Assembly: GCF_000746275.1 (NCBI RefSeq)
Contig: NZ_KN050828.1
Coordinates: 413,384-477,383, forward strand
Reading direction: 5' to 3'
Origin: Thermopetrobacter sp. TC1
Lineage (GTDB): Bacteria; Pseudomonadota; Alphaproteobacteria; Rhizobiales; Aestuariivirgaceae
DNA length: 64,000 nt
A program made the translations under genes and the position numbers. The notes under the pieces are model-generated. The model was not told the origin of the DNA. It did no database searches and worked only from the letters and a program-made list of their open reading frames with translations. Positions 35,824-43,618 of this stretch are shown here, piece by piece; position 1 is the first letter of the stretch, and every line of letters begins with the position of its first letter.

Positions 35824-36456
35824 ATGTTCACGCACGAGGATGTCTGGCGGGCGATCGACCTTCTGGCCGAGCGGCATGGCCTGTCCACATCAGCGCTTGC
35901 CCGCAAGGCGGGGCTGGATGCCACATCTTTCAACCGGTCCAAGCGTGTCACCACCAACGGACGGCCGCGCTGGCCCTCCTCGGAGAGCCTGGCCAAGGTC
36001 CTGCGCTGCACCAATACGAGCCTGGCCGAGTTCACACTGCTGATGAGCGGCAGCGCGGACATGCGTCTTGAGCTGCCGATCACCGATCTTGCGGCGCCGG
36101 AAGGGCTGGGGCAGCGTTTCGATGAAACCGGCAGACCTGCAGGAGCGGAGTGGCGCAGTATGCCCTGCCCGGGCATGGATGATGCCGGGGCCTTTGCCTT
36201 GCGCATTCGCGGGGATGGTTTCCTGCCCGTTTATCGCGACGGGGATGTGCTCATCGCCTCGGTCAATGTCCCTGCCCGTCCGGGAGATCGCATCATCCTT
36301 GCGCTTGGCGACGGGCGCGGGCTTCTCATGCGTCTGCAGGAACAAACCCCGCAGCACCTGATGCTGCATCCCCTGACGGCGAAAGCGCACAATCCCATAA
36401 AGCTGGAAACGGCACGCATCGCCTGGATCGCGCGCATCCTCTGGGCGACGCAATAA
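35824..36456 (+). CDS. HTH/S24-like regulator lacking protease residues
   Basis: A 210-residue protein with an N-terminal helix-turn-helix (LLAERHGLSTSALARKAGLDATSFNRSKR) and a C-terminal LexA/CI-like fold (FALRIRGDGFLPVYRDGDVLIA, RPGDRIILALGDGRGLLMRL). At the position of the LexA catalytic serine (usual GDSMxP) there is Gly in GDGFLP, and the lysine position is Met in GLLMRL. It is therefore unlikely to self-cleave and may instead sense a ligand. The ATG at 35824 follows GGGGGG. It is monocistronic, converging on pheA, with no phage genes around it. Confidence 0.82.
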   Translation: MFTHEDVWRAIDLLAERHGLSTSALARKAGLDATSFNRSKRVTTNGRPRWPSSESLAKVLRCTNTSLAEFTLLMSGSADMRLELPITDLAAPEGLGQRFDETGRPAGAEWRSMPCPGMDDAGAFALRIRGDGFLPVYRDGDVLIASVNVPARPGDRIILALGDGRGLLMRLQEQTPQHLMLHPLTAKAHNPIKLETARIAWIARILWATQ

Positions 36457-36494
36457 ACAAGCTTGAAGCCTCCGCGAAACCGCAAGCACGCCTG

Positions 36495-37361
36495 TCAGGA
36501 GAGGTCATCCCCGTGCATCAGACGGGCGCGCAGGGGCGATGCGGGATAGGTGCCCAGCATCTTCACGCTCGTGGAGAAGAAATCCAGCTCTTCCAGCGCC
36601 AGGCGTAAAGGGCGCTCCTCGGGGTGGCCTTCCACATCGGCATAGAACTGGGTGGCGTTGAAACGGCCGCCGATCTGATAGGATTCCAGCCGCGTCATGT
36701 TGACGCCATTGGTGGCGAAACCGCCCAGCGCCTTGTACAAAGCCGCCGGCACGTTGCGCACGCGGAAGACGAAGCTGGTGATGGCCGGCCCGTCCTCCGG
36801 CCGCATGGTGAGAGGATGACGGGCCATGATGATGAAACGTGTGGTGTTGTGGGCCTCGTCCTCCACGTTTTCCTGCAGGATGTTCAGGCCGTAGATCTCC
36901 GCGGCGAGCGCCGGGGCGAGCGCGGCATGCTTCGGATCGTTCATTTCCGCAACCAGACGGGCCGCTCCTGCAGTATCGCCGGCGACGACGGCCTCCACTC
37001 CCAGACGGCGGATCAGACTGCGGCATTGCCCGAGCGCATGCACATGTGAATGCACATAGCGGATGGTCTCCAGGGTTGCGCCTTTCGGAGCCATCAGCTG
37101 ATGATGCACGGGCAGGAAATGCTCGCCGATGATGAAAAGATCGGAAACCGGCAGCAGATGATGAATATCGGCAACGCGACCGGCCAGGGTGTTTTCAATG
37201 GGGATCATGGCCAGCTCGGCCTCGCCGGCATGCACGGCCGCAAACACGTCCTCGAATGTGCGGCAGGCCATGGGTTCCAGATCGGGGTGCACCTCGATGC
37301 AGGCGATGTGGGAGTTTGATCCCGGTTCGCCCTGATAGGCGATTTTCCTGCGGGCTGACAT
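36495..37361 (-). CDS. pheA: Prephenate dehydratase
   Basis: A 288-residue monofunctional prephenate dehydratase converting prephenate to phenylpyruvate for phenylalanine. The N-terminal catalytic domain has IAYQGEPGSNSHIA, MIPIENTLAGRV and the NTTRFIIMAR motif with its conserved TRF; the C-terminal ACT domain has GFATNGVNMTRLESYQIGG, the Phe-binding signature, so feedback inhibition is expected. It lies downstream of kdsB on the minus strand, with cycM divergent from kdsB, a conserved neighbourhood in Rhizobiales-type genomes. Confidence 0.97.
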   Translation of the reverse strand: MSARRKIAYQGEPGSNSHIACIEVHPDLEPMACRTFEDVFAAVHAGEAELAMIPIENTLAGRVADIHHLLPVSDLFIIGEHFLPVHHQLMAPKGATLETIRYVHSHVHALGQCRSLIRRLGVEAVVAGDTAGAARLVAEMNDPKHAALAPALAAEIYGLNILQENVEDEAHNTTRFIIMARHPLTMRPEDGPAITSFVFRVRNVPAALYKALGGFATNGVNMTRLESYQIGGRFNATQFYADVEGHPEERPLRLALEELDFFSTSVKMLGTYPASPLRARLMHGDDLS

Positions 37362-37429
37362 GGTTTTCAGCTTCCCGTGTTCCGTGTCTTTTCGTTCGTC
37401 ACTCCATGCGGCATGGCACCTCGGCGAAA

Positions 37430-38185
37430 TCAGGCCTCGGCGCTGCCCAGCCGGCGACGCGCAATCTCCAGATCCTCAGGCGTGTCCACACCATGGGGCG
37501 CGCGGGCGATGCGGGCAACCGCGATGCGCATGCCATTATCAAGCGCACGCAGTTGCTCCAGCCGCAGCGCCCTTTCACGCTCCGATGGCGGCAGGGCGAC
37601 AAAGCGTTCCAGCGCCGGGCGCGTGTAAGCATAAATCCCCACATGATGGAACCAAGGCGGCGGCAGATCATGCGGCAGCTCACGCACGAAATCCTCGGCC
37701 AGGGCGATGTCCCCATCGGCGAGAGCGGCGGCGATAACCTTGACGACATTGGGGTTGGCCGCCTCGCTCTCGCTGGTTATGGGCGCGGCCAGCGTGGCCA
37801 TGTCCGCGCCCGTTTCCAAAAGGGCCATGGCGCAGCGGCGGATGTCCGCAGGTTCGATGGTGGGCAGGTCTCCCTGAAGATTGACGATGATGCGATGGCG
37901 CCCCTCGGGATCCACCTCCTTGAGGGCGGCGGCGATCCTGTCCGATCCGGAAGGGAGCGCAGGATCGGTGAGCACAGCACTGCCCCCTTCCCGCTCAACG
38001 GCCTCAGCGATTTCCTGCTCGGCCGCGGCCACCACCACGGGGCCCAGGCCGCTTTCAACCGCGCGCCTGTATACATGCACGATCATGGGCAGGCCGGCGA
38101 TATCGGCCAGAGGCTTGCCCGGCAGGCGGGAGGACGCCATGCGTGCGGGAATCATCACGATGGGAGCGGCATTATCAGCGCTCAT
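37430..38185 (-). CDS. kdsB: CMP-KDO synthetase
   Basis: A 251-residue 3-deoxy-manno-octulosonate cytidylyltransferase, which activates KDO for lipopolysaccharide inner core synthesis. Signature segments are MIPARMASSRLPGKPL, TDPALPSGSDRIA, IIVNLQGDLP, HVGIYAYTRPAL and the C-terminal EQLRALDNGMRI with GVDTPEDL. The ATG at 38185 follows AAGGAG. Its presence implies a KDO-containing outer membrane. It lies 68 bases upstream of pheA. Confidence 0.97.
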   Translation of the reverse strand: MSADNAAPIVMIPARMASSRLPGKPLADIAGLPMIVHVYRRAVESGLGPVVVAAAEQEIAEAVEREGGSAVLTDPALPSGSDRIAAALKEVDPEGRHRIIVNLQGDLPTIEPADIRRCAMALLETGADMATLAAPITSESEAANPNVVKVIAAALADGDIALAEDFVRELPHDLPPPWFHHVGIYAYTRPALERFVALPPSERERALRLEQLRALDNGMRIAVARIARAPHGVDTPEDLEIARRRLGSAEA

Positions 38186-38417
38186 GACCACACTCCTTGC
38201 GGGGCAGAAGACACCAGGGCGCGGCAAATCGCCTTAGGCCCGCCTTATACATGTTGCGCAGAAAAGGAGAAACCGATAGTTTCCGGCGCGGGTAGTCAAA
38301 AGCGGGGACGATATCGATCGCGAAAAAGCGCATCCGGCTTTACGGGGCAGGCCATGTCCCTTTTCGGATGCGTCTTGCTCTTTCGTGGATCGATCCATCA
38401 GCTTTCGGGACAAGACC

Positions 38418-39065
38418 ATGAGCATGCGCACCTTGATCAATTTCGCCGTTTCCATCGTGATCACGCTGGTCCTCATCTTCGTCATCAGGGGGCTGGCCAA
38501 TGTCATCTTCGCCGTCGAAAAACCGGCCAAGCCCGCCATCGCCGTGCCGGTGACGGAAGAGGAGGAGAAGAAGGAAGAGGCCGCAGCACAAGAGCCGGCT
38601 AAGGAAGAGGCGCCCGCCGAGCAGAAGACGGCCGCCGCTGAACAGCAGCCCGCTGCACAGCCGGCAGAGCAGCAAGCGGAGCAGCCGGCGCAACCGGCCG
38701 AACAGGCACAGCCTGCCGAACAGCAGCAGGCCGCGGCGGCACCGGCCGCTGGCGATCCGGAGGCCGGCAAGAAGGTGTTCAACAAGTGCAAGGCCTGTCA
38801 CTTCGCTGACAAGAAGAAGAACAAGGTCGGCCCCTATCTGCTCGGTGTTGTCGGTCGCAAGGCCGGCGCGGTTGCCGACTTCAAGTATTCGGCGGCCATG
38901 AAGGCCAAGGGCGAGGAAGGCCTGGTGTGGACCGAGGAGAACATCGCCAAGTACCTGAAGGCGCCGAAGAAGTTCGTGCCAGGCAACAAGATGGCCTTCG
39001 CCGGCCTGAAGAAGGACAAGGACATCGCCGATGTGATCGCCTATCTGAAGAGCATGAAAGAATGA
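38418..39065 (+). CDS. cycM: CycM-type membrane-anchored cytochrome c
   Basis: A 215-residue class I cytochrome c. An uncleaved N-terminal anchor (residues 5-33) is followed by an acidic and then Gln/Ala/Pro-rich linker (about 34-112, with repeated AEQ/PAEQ units) and the heme domain, with C124-KA-C127-H128 and axial methionine in GNKMAFAGL. CycM carries electrons from the bc1 complex to cytochrome oxidase at the periplasmic face. The extended low-complexity linker is long for the family and may act as a tether. It is divergent from kdsB; a terminator follows. Confidence 0.95.
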   Translation: MSMRTLINFAVSIVITLVLIFVIRGLANVIFAVEKPAKPAIAVPVTEEEEKKEEAAAQEPAKEEAPAEQKTAAAEQQPAAQPAEQQAEQPAQPAEQAQPAEQQQAAAAPAAGDPEAGKKVFNKCKACHFADKKKNKVGPYLLGVVGRKAGAVADFKYSAAMKAKGEEGLVWTEENIAKYLKAPKKFVPGNKMAFAGLKKDKDIADVIAYLKSMKE

Positions 39066-39120
39066 TCATATCGGCGGCGTGAAACAGCCCCGAAGGAAAT
39101 TCGGGATCCGCAAAAGCAGA

Positions 39121-39150
39121 ACCCGCCGGCGCGAAGGCCGGCGGGTTTTT
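39121..39150 (+). terminator. Intrinsic terminator after cycM
   Basis: ACCCGCCGGC (39121-39130) pairs with GCCGGCGGGT (39137-39146) around a 6-base loop, then TTTT. It lies 56 bases after the cycM stop and 43 before the end of the convergent DUF805 gene. Confidence 0.88.
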
Positions 39151-39192
39151 GCATCTCATTGCCCGTCAAGGGGACTTGGCTCGCCCTTCCGC

Positions 39193-40245
39193 TCAGTCCT
39201 CGCGCAAGGGGTGCATGTCCGCCAACGCTTCTCCGGCGGGTGATGGCGCCATGGCGGCACCGTTATGCCGGGGCGGCAATGAAGCGGCGGGATGTCCGCC
39301 CATTTCGGAAGCATTGGCATTGGGCTGCATGCCCCAAGAGGGATTGGCATTGCCGCCCATGTTCTGAGGCGCTGTCACCTGGGTGCTTCCTGGCAGTGCG
39401 TTCTGCGGCATGGAGGCAGTGGCGGCAGCCATCTGCGGATGCGGCGCCGCAGAGGCAAATGGCCCACGCCCTGCAGGTTTTTCCATATCGAGGCCAGTGT
39501 TTCTGCTCATGCCAAAGCCTGCAGGGTTTGCATGACCGACATGCCCCGGATGGCCCATGGTGTTTTCCATGCGACGCGCGCCGAACGCCGGCCTTATGCC
39601 ATTCATGCCAGCTCTTTCCTGTTCATGCGGCTGCTGCGGAGGCATGGTCCATGTCTCTTCACGGCGGCTTCCGAATGCTCCATGGACCGGACTTTCAGGG
39701 ATCATGTCGGGCTGTCCGGCGAATTGCCGCTGATCATTCCAGGGCATGCCGCCGATGCCCTCGCCCATGCCGGCGTCTCTTGCAGCCATCCCGCCCCCTG
39801 CAGGCATGTTGCCACCCCAGGGCTGGTTCTGTGGATGCAAGCCATTGTTACGCATCATGCCGTCATAAGGGGTGCCATAATTTTCCCCAGCATCATCGAG
39901 GTGATAATGCGCGCGTGATGCAGAAGCAGGAGGACCATATTTGTTTGCCTCTTTCTGCCCCGGGAGTACTCCGATAATAATGGGAACAAGCCAGCCAATG
40001 CCCGGCAAGAAAACGAGCAAGCTGAACCAGCCGGTTTGTCCAAGATCGTGAAAACGGCGGATCATTACAGCCCATGAAACAAAGCTGCTGGTCAAAATCA
40101 AAAACAACCCAAGCACTGCATGCAACAATTGTTTCTGAAATAGGAGCACTACCCCTAAAACGACGCCAATCGTGGACAAAACGGTGATAAGCCAGTACTC
40201 AGCGCGCGGCGCGCGCCCACTGAAACTGAACATGTTTGCCAACAT
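39193..40245 (-). CDS. DUF805 membrane protein with long Met/Gly/Pro tail
   Basis: A 350-residue protein. The first 105 residues form a DUF805 domain (MFSFSGRAPRAEYWL, then helices TVLSTIGVVLGVVLLF and LGLFLILTSSFVSWAVMIRR, RRFHDLGQTGWFSLLVFLP, and LVPIIIGVLPG). The remaining 240 residues are a low-complexity tail rich in Met, Gly, Pro, Asn, His and Gln with no hydrophobic segment. DUF805 proteins are usually about 120-150 residues, so the tail is unusual. It might bind metal or mediate assembly; nothing in the sequence proves this. The ATG at 40245 follows GAGGA. Confidence 0.85.
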   Translation of the reverse strand: MLANMFSFSGRAPRAEYWLITVLSTIGVVLGVVLLFQKQLLHAVLGLFLILTSSFVSWAVMIRRFHDLGQTGWFSLLVFLPGIGWLVPIIIGVLPGQKEANKYGPPASASRAHYHLDDAGENYGTPYDGMMRNNGLHPQNQPWGGNMPAGGGMAARDAGMGEGIGGMPWNDQRQFAGQPDMIPESPVHGAFGSRREETWTMPPQQPHEQERAGMNGIRPAFGARRMENTMGHPGHVGHANPAGFGMSRNTGLDMEKPAGRGPFASAAPHPQMAAATASMPQNALPGSTQVTAPQNMGGNANPSWGMQPNANASEMGGHPAASLPPRHNGAAMAPSPAGEALADMHPLRED

Positions 40246-40591
40246 CACTACATCCTCAGCATGGATTGCCCCCATCCCACACTGATTTCATTGATAGGTG
40301 TGTTTCGTGAAGGAACCTTTAAATCTGCGCGTGTATCGGGCGCAAATTCGCACAGGCAAAGCAGACCGGCATGTCGCGGAATCGGCAAGCACCTTAAGCC
40401 ATGAATGCATGCGTTCATTCCACCCGCCCGATTGATCCACGAAGTGATGCGGAAAACCGTTTGGATTGTTCGCAGCGCAGGTGAAGGCCCCATGTGGTCG
40501 TTGTCTTTTGATGGGGCATGACTTTCTGTATGCTACCCTTACGAATACCATCCCGGCTGGATGATTGCCGGTTTTCAATGAGGAAACGCTC
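40246..40591. other. 346-base divergent control region
   Basis: This gene-free region lies between the DUF805 gene and the first YejA-like gene. It probably carries both promoters. TTTGAT (about 40506) and TATGCT with a 16-base spacer is a weak candidate for the plus-strand gene; GAGGAAA before 40592 is a good ribosome-binding site. A minus-strand open frame here (to 40752) runs into the yejA coding sequence and is not supported. Confidence 0.4.
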
Positions 40592-42469
40592 ATGACCGCT
40601 TCACGTCGAATGGTGCTGAAGGCGCTGGGGCTTTTTGCCGGCCTGCCCGGACTGCGCGTGTTGGGGGCCATTGCCAAGACAGATAACGCCATGCTCGTTT
40701 GGCGGCATGGGTTATCATTGTTCGGTGATCTCAAGTATGGGCCGGATTTCAAGCACTTCGACTATGTCAAGCCGGACGCCCCCAAGGGCGGGCGCGTGCG
40801 GCTGTATGCCCTTGGCTCCTTCGATTCCCTCAATCCCTTCACCTTCAAGGGCGAGGCGGCCGGCGCTGTTGGCACCATTTTCGACCGGCTGATCAAACCG
40901 GCGCTGGATGAGCCCGCCTCGGAATACGGTCTGATCGCCGAGGCCGTGGCCTATCCGGAGGATCGCTCCTTCGTCGCCTACCGGCTGCGCAAGGAGGCCC
41001 GCTTTCATGACGGGCAGCCGATCACGCCGGAGGATGTGATCTGGTCCATGGAGAACCTCAAGAAGGCGCACCCCTTCTATGCCTTCTATTACGGCAATAT
41101 TGAACGCGTGGAACAGACGGGCGAGCGGGAGGTGCGCTTCGTCTTCTCCATGAAGGGCAACCGCGAACTGCCGCAGATCACCGGGCAGATGCCCGTGTTG
41201 CCAAAGCATTGGTGGACGGCCGCCGGCAAGGACGGCAAGCCGCGTGACTTAAGCAGGCCGACGCTGGAAGTGCCCTTGGGATCCGGGGCCTATCGCATCA
41301 AGAGCTTCAAGCCCGGCGAGCGCATCGTGCTTGAACGGGTGAAGGATTACTGGGGGCGCGATCTGCCGGTGAATGTAGGCTATGACAATTTTGACGAGAT
41401 CGAGGTCATCTATTTCCGCGACGACACGGTGGCGCTGGAGGCCTTCAAGGCCGATGAATACGACTGGCGCAACGAAAACAACTCCAAGAACTGGGCCACG
41501 GCCTATGACTTTCCGGCTGTTAAGCGCGGGGATGTGATCCTGGAGAAATTCCACCTGAAAAATTCGCAGGGCATGCAGGCCTTCGTGTTCAATCTGCGCC
41601 GCAAGAAGTTTCAGGACCGGCGCGTGCGCGAGGCCTTCAATCTCGCCTTCGATTTCGAATGGGCGAACCGCAATCTCTTCTATGGCCAATATACGCGCAC
41701 CAATTCCTTCTTCTCCAACTCGGAGCTGGCGGCCAAGGGCCTGCCCGGGCATGAGGAGCTGAAGATTCTGGAGAAGGTGAAGGACAAGGTGCCGCCGGAA
41801 GTGTTCAGCAAGGAATATCGCAACCCCGTCAATGCCGAGCCGCAGCAGAAGCGGGCAAACCTGCGCCGGGCCTATCGCCTGTTGCAGGAAGCGGGCTGGA
41901 AACCGGGAGCGGACGGCGTTTTGCGCAATGCGGCCGGTGAGCCGTTCACGGTGGAATTCCTGCTGGTGTCGCCTGCTTTCGAACGGATCGTGCTGCCCTA
42001 TGTGCGCACGCTGAAACGCCTTGGCATTCGCGCAAGCGTGCGTACTATCGATTCTGCCCAATACGAGCGACGGGTGAAGAATTTCGATTTCGACATCATC
42101 GTCGCCAGCTGGGGGCAGTCCCTAAGCCCGGGTAATGAGCAGCGCAACTATTGGGGGTCGGCGGCAGCGGACCGCCCCGGCTCGCGCAACTATGCCGGGA
42201 TCAAGGACCCAGCGGTGGACTATCTCATCGAGCGCATCATTTTCGCAAAGAGCCGCAAGGAACTGATTGCGGCAACACGAGCGCTGGACCGGGTGCTGCT
42301 GTGGAACTTCTATGTGCTGCCGATGTGGCACATCACCTATGAGCGCACCGCGCGCTGGAACCGTTTCGGCAAGCCGGCGAAAATTCCCGATTATTCCGTC
42401 GGTTTTCCCGACATCTGGTGGTGGGACGAGGAGAAGGCCAAGCGCATCACATCACCCCGCGGGCAGTGA
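40592..42469 (+). CDS. YejA-like oligopeptide-binding protein 1
   Basis: A 625-residue family 5 extracellular solute-binding protein of the YejA/microcin C type, which captures peptides for an ABC importer (YejABEF). Family hallmarks are GLSLFGDLKYGPDFKHFDYVKPDAPKGG and FDSLNPFTFKG. The N terminus TASRRMVLKALGLFAG resembles a twin-arginine signal, unusual for this family. It ends FPDIWWWDEEKAKRI. No yejB, yejE or yejF permease/ATPase genes lie nearby. A paralogue at 43619 shares the same signature, with a secreted protein between them; a local duplication is likely. Confidence 0.93.
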   Translation: MTASRRMVLKALGLFAGLPGLRVLGAIAKTDNAMLVWRHGLSLFGDLKYGPDFKHFDYVKPDAPKGGRVRLYALGSFDSLNPFTFKGEAAGAVGTIFDRLIKPALDEPASEYGLIAEAVAYPEDRSFVAYRLRKEARFHDGQPITPEDVIWSMENLKKAHPFYAFYYGNIERVEQTGEREVRFVFSMKGNRELPQITGQMPVLPKHWWTAAGKDGKPRDLSRPTLEVPLGSGAYRIKSFKPGERIVLERVKDYWGRDLPVNVGYDNFDEIEVIYFRDDTVALEAFKADEYDWRNENNSKNWATAYDFPAVKRGDVILEKFHLKNSQGMQAFVFNLRRKKFQDRRVREAFNLAFDFEWANRNLFYGQYTRTNSFFSNSELAAKGLPGHEELKILEKVKDKVPPEVFSKEYRNPVNAEPQQKRANLRRAYRLLQEAGWKPGADGVLRNAAGEPFTVEFLLVSPAFERIVLPYVRTLKRLGIRASVRTIDSAQYERRVKNFDFDIIVASWGQSLSPGNEQRNYWGSAAADRPGSRNYAGIKDPAVDYLIERIIFAKSRKELIAATRALDRVLLWNFYVLPMWHITYERTARWNRFGKPAKIPDYSVGFPDIWWWDEEKAKRITSPRGQ

Positions 42470-42518
42470 CAGGCTGCGAGAGGGGGTGCCCGCCGGGACA
42501 ATGAAGAGGAGAGAAACC

Positions 42519-43433
42519 ATGTCCTGGCACACATGGAATAGAGCCAAGCTTCCTTATCGCAGGGCACTGAAGGCTTCATCGTTTATGGCCCTGGTGCTTT
42601 CCGCCCTGTTCATTCTCGCACATCCCGGCTCCGGGCAAGCGGGTGATGAAAAAACCGAGGTGGTCGAGTACGGACCGTTCAAGATCACGATCACCTACAA
42701 GGAAGACGATTTCGACTATGCGCCGAGTGTGGCGGTGGCTTTCTCCGGCGCGCCCATTGCCATGGTCAGGCTCGATGGTGCCATCGGCAAGCCGCAGGTG
42801 ATTACAGCAGAGCTTGATGCGGGCAATGCTTTCCCTGAACTTGTGGTGACGGGCTACAGCGGCGGGGCGCATTGCTGCACCCTCATCAGGGTGATCACGG
42901 CCGCATCTGATAAGGGCGGCACTGCCTGGAAGGTTGTGGACTTGGGAGAATTCGACGGCACGGTGGAAGATCCTCAGGACTTTGATGGAGACGGGCAGGC
43001 GGAATTTCTGCTCAAGGACGATCGCTTTCTCTACGCTTATGGCTGCTATGCCTGTTCCTATGCACCGCCGCTGATCTTGAGCGTGCGCAATGGCAAGAAG
43101 GCGGATCTCACCGGCAATGCCTTGATGCGCCCGCTGCTGGTGAAAGAAGCGCGGCGTCTTGAGAAGATGTTCCGCAAGGCACGGCAACGGCGGGAGAAGA
43201 TCGAAAACGGCATGCTGGCGGGTTATGTGGCGCTGAAATTACGCATCGGTGAGGGCATTGACGGCTGGAGGCGCATGCTGGCCCTGCATCAGCGGCGGGA
43301 ACGCTATGACTTCTGTCCGGTTCCGGGCGAAGATCCCTATGGCGACTGTCCGGTGCGCGGCTATAGGCTGTCCTTCCCGTTGCACCTGTCCATATTCCTG
43401 CGCGAAACGGGCTATATCCCCGGCAGGAAATGA
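42519..43433 (+). CDS. Cysteine-rich secreted protein, unknown function
   Basis: A 304-residue exported protein that I do not recognise. It has an N-terminal signal (SFMALVLSALFILAHPGSGQA), two beta-like halves beginning VVEYGPFKITITYKEDDFDYAPS, three cysteine pairs (AHCCTLIR; YGCYACSYAPP; FCPVPGEDPYGDCPV) suited to disulfides, and DFDGDGQAEFLLKDD, an FG-GAP/VCBS-like calcium-loop motif. AGAGGAGAG precedes the ATG at 42519. It lies 49 bases after the first YejA-like gene, so they may be cotranscribed; the second YejA gene follows after a repeat element. Confidence 0.72.
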   Translation: MSWHTWNRAKLPYRRALKASSFMALVLSALFILAHPGSGQAGDEKTEVVEYGPFKITITYKEDDFDYAPSVAVAFSGAPIAMVRLDGAIGKPQVITAELDAGNAFPELVVTGYSGGAHCCTLIRVITAASDKGGTAWKVVDLGEFDGTVEDPQDFDGDGQAEFLLKDDRFLYAYGCYACSYAPPLILSVRNGKKADLTGNALMRPLLVKEARRLEKMFRKARQRREKIENGMLAGYVALKLRIGEGIDGWRRMLALHQRRERYDFCPVPGEDPYGDCPVRGYRLSFPLHLSIFLRETGYIPGRK

Positions 43434-43511
43434 ATCATTCCTGAAAGCGGTCACGGAGGGGAAGGACGCTCGCAATGCACACGCCACGACACAATATGAC
43501 CATCATTCTCA

Positions 43512-43591
43512 TCACCCCGGCGAAAGCCGGGGGCTTAAGCTGCAAACTTATGCGTTCATGGCCTGAGATGCCGGCTTTCGCCCGCATGACG
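43512..43591. repeat. Palindromic dispersed repeat, copy 2
   Basis: An 80-base element beginning TCACCCCGGCGAAAGCCGG and ending GCCGGCTTTCGCCCGCATGACG, matching copy 1 at 28081-28161 at both ends. It lies 27 bases before the ATG of the second YejA-like gene, where it would be transcribed into the leader and could form a hairpin. Copy 2 keeps CCGGCGAAAGCCGG better than copy 1. Confidence 0.75.
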
Positions 43592-43618
43592 AAATTGATG
43601 TCATGGAGTGTGCGCGGG

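Noticed and set aside
38570-38750. Short repeats in the cycM linker as a possible tandem-repeat locus
   Set aside because: The units are irregular codon-level repeats within a coding linker, not a phase-variable or CRISPR-like array.
40288-40752. 154-codon minus-strand frame in the DUF805-yejA gap
   Set aside because: Overlaps the start of the YejA-like gene, has no ribosome-binding site or domain, and the region is better explained as a control region.
43475-43618. N-terminal extension of the second YejA-like protein by 48 residues
   Set aside because: The extension is translated from the dispersed repeat and has no signal-peptide logic; the ATG at 43619 has a better ribosome-binding site.
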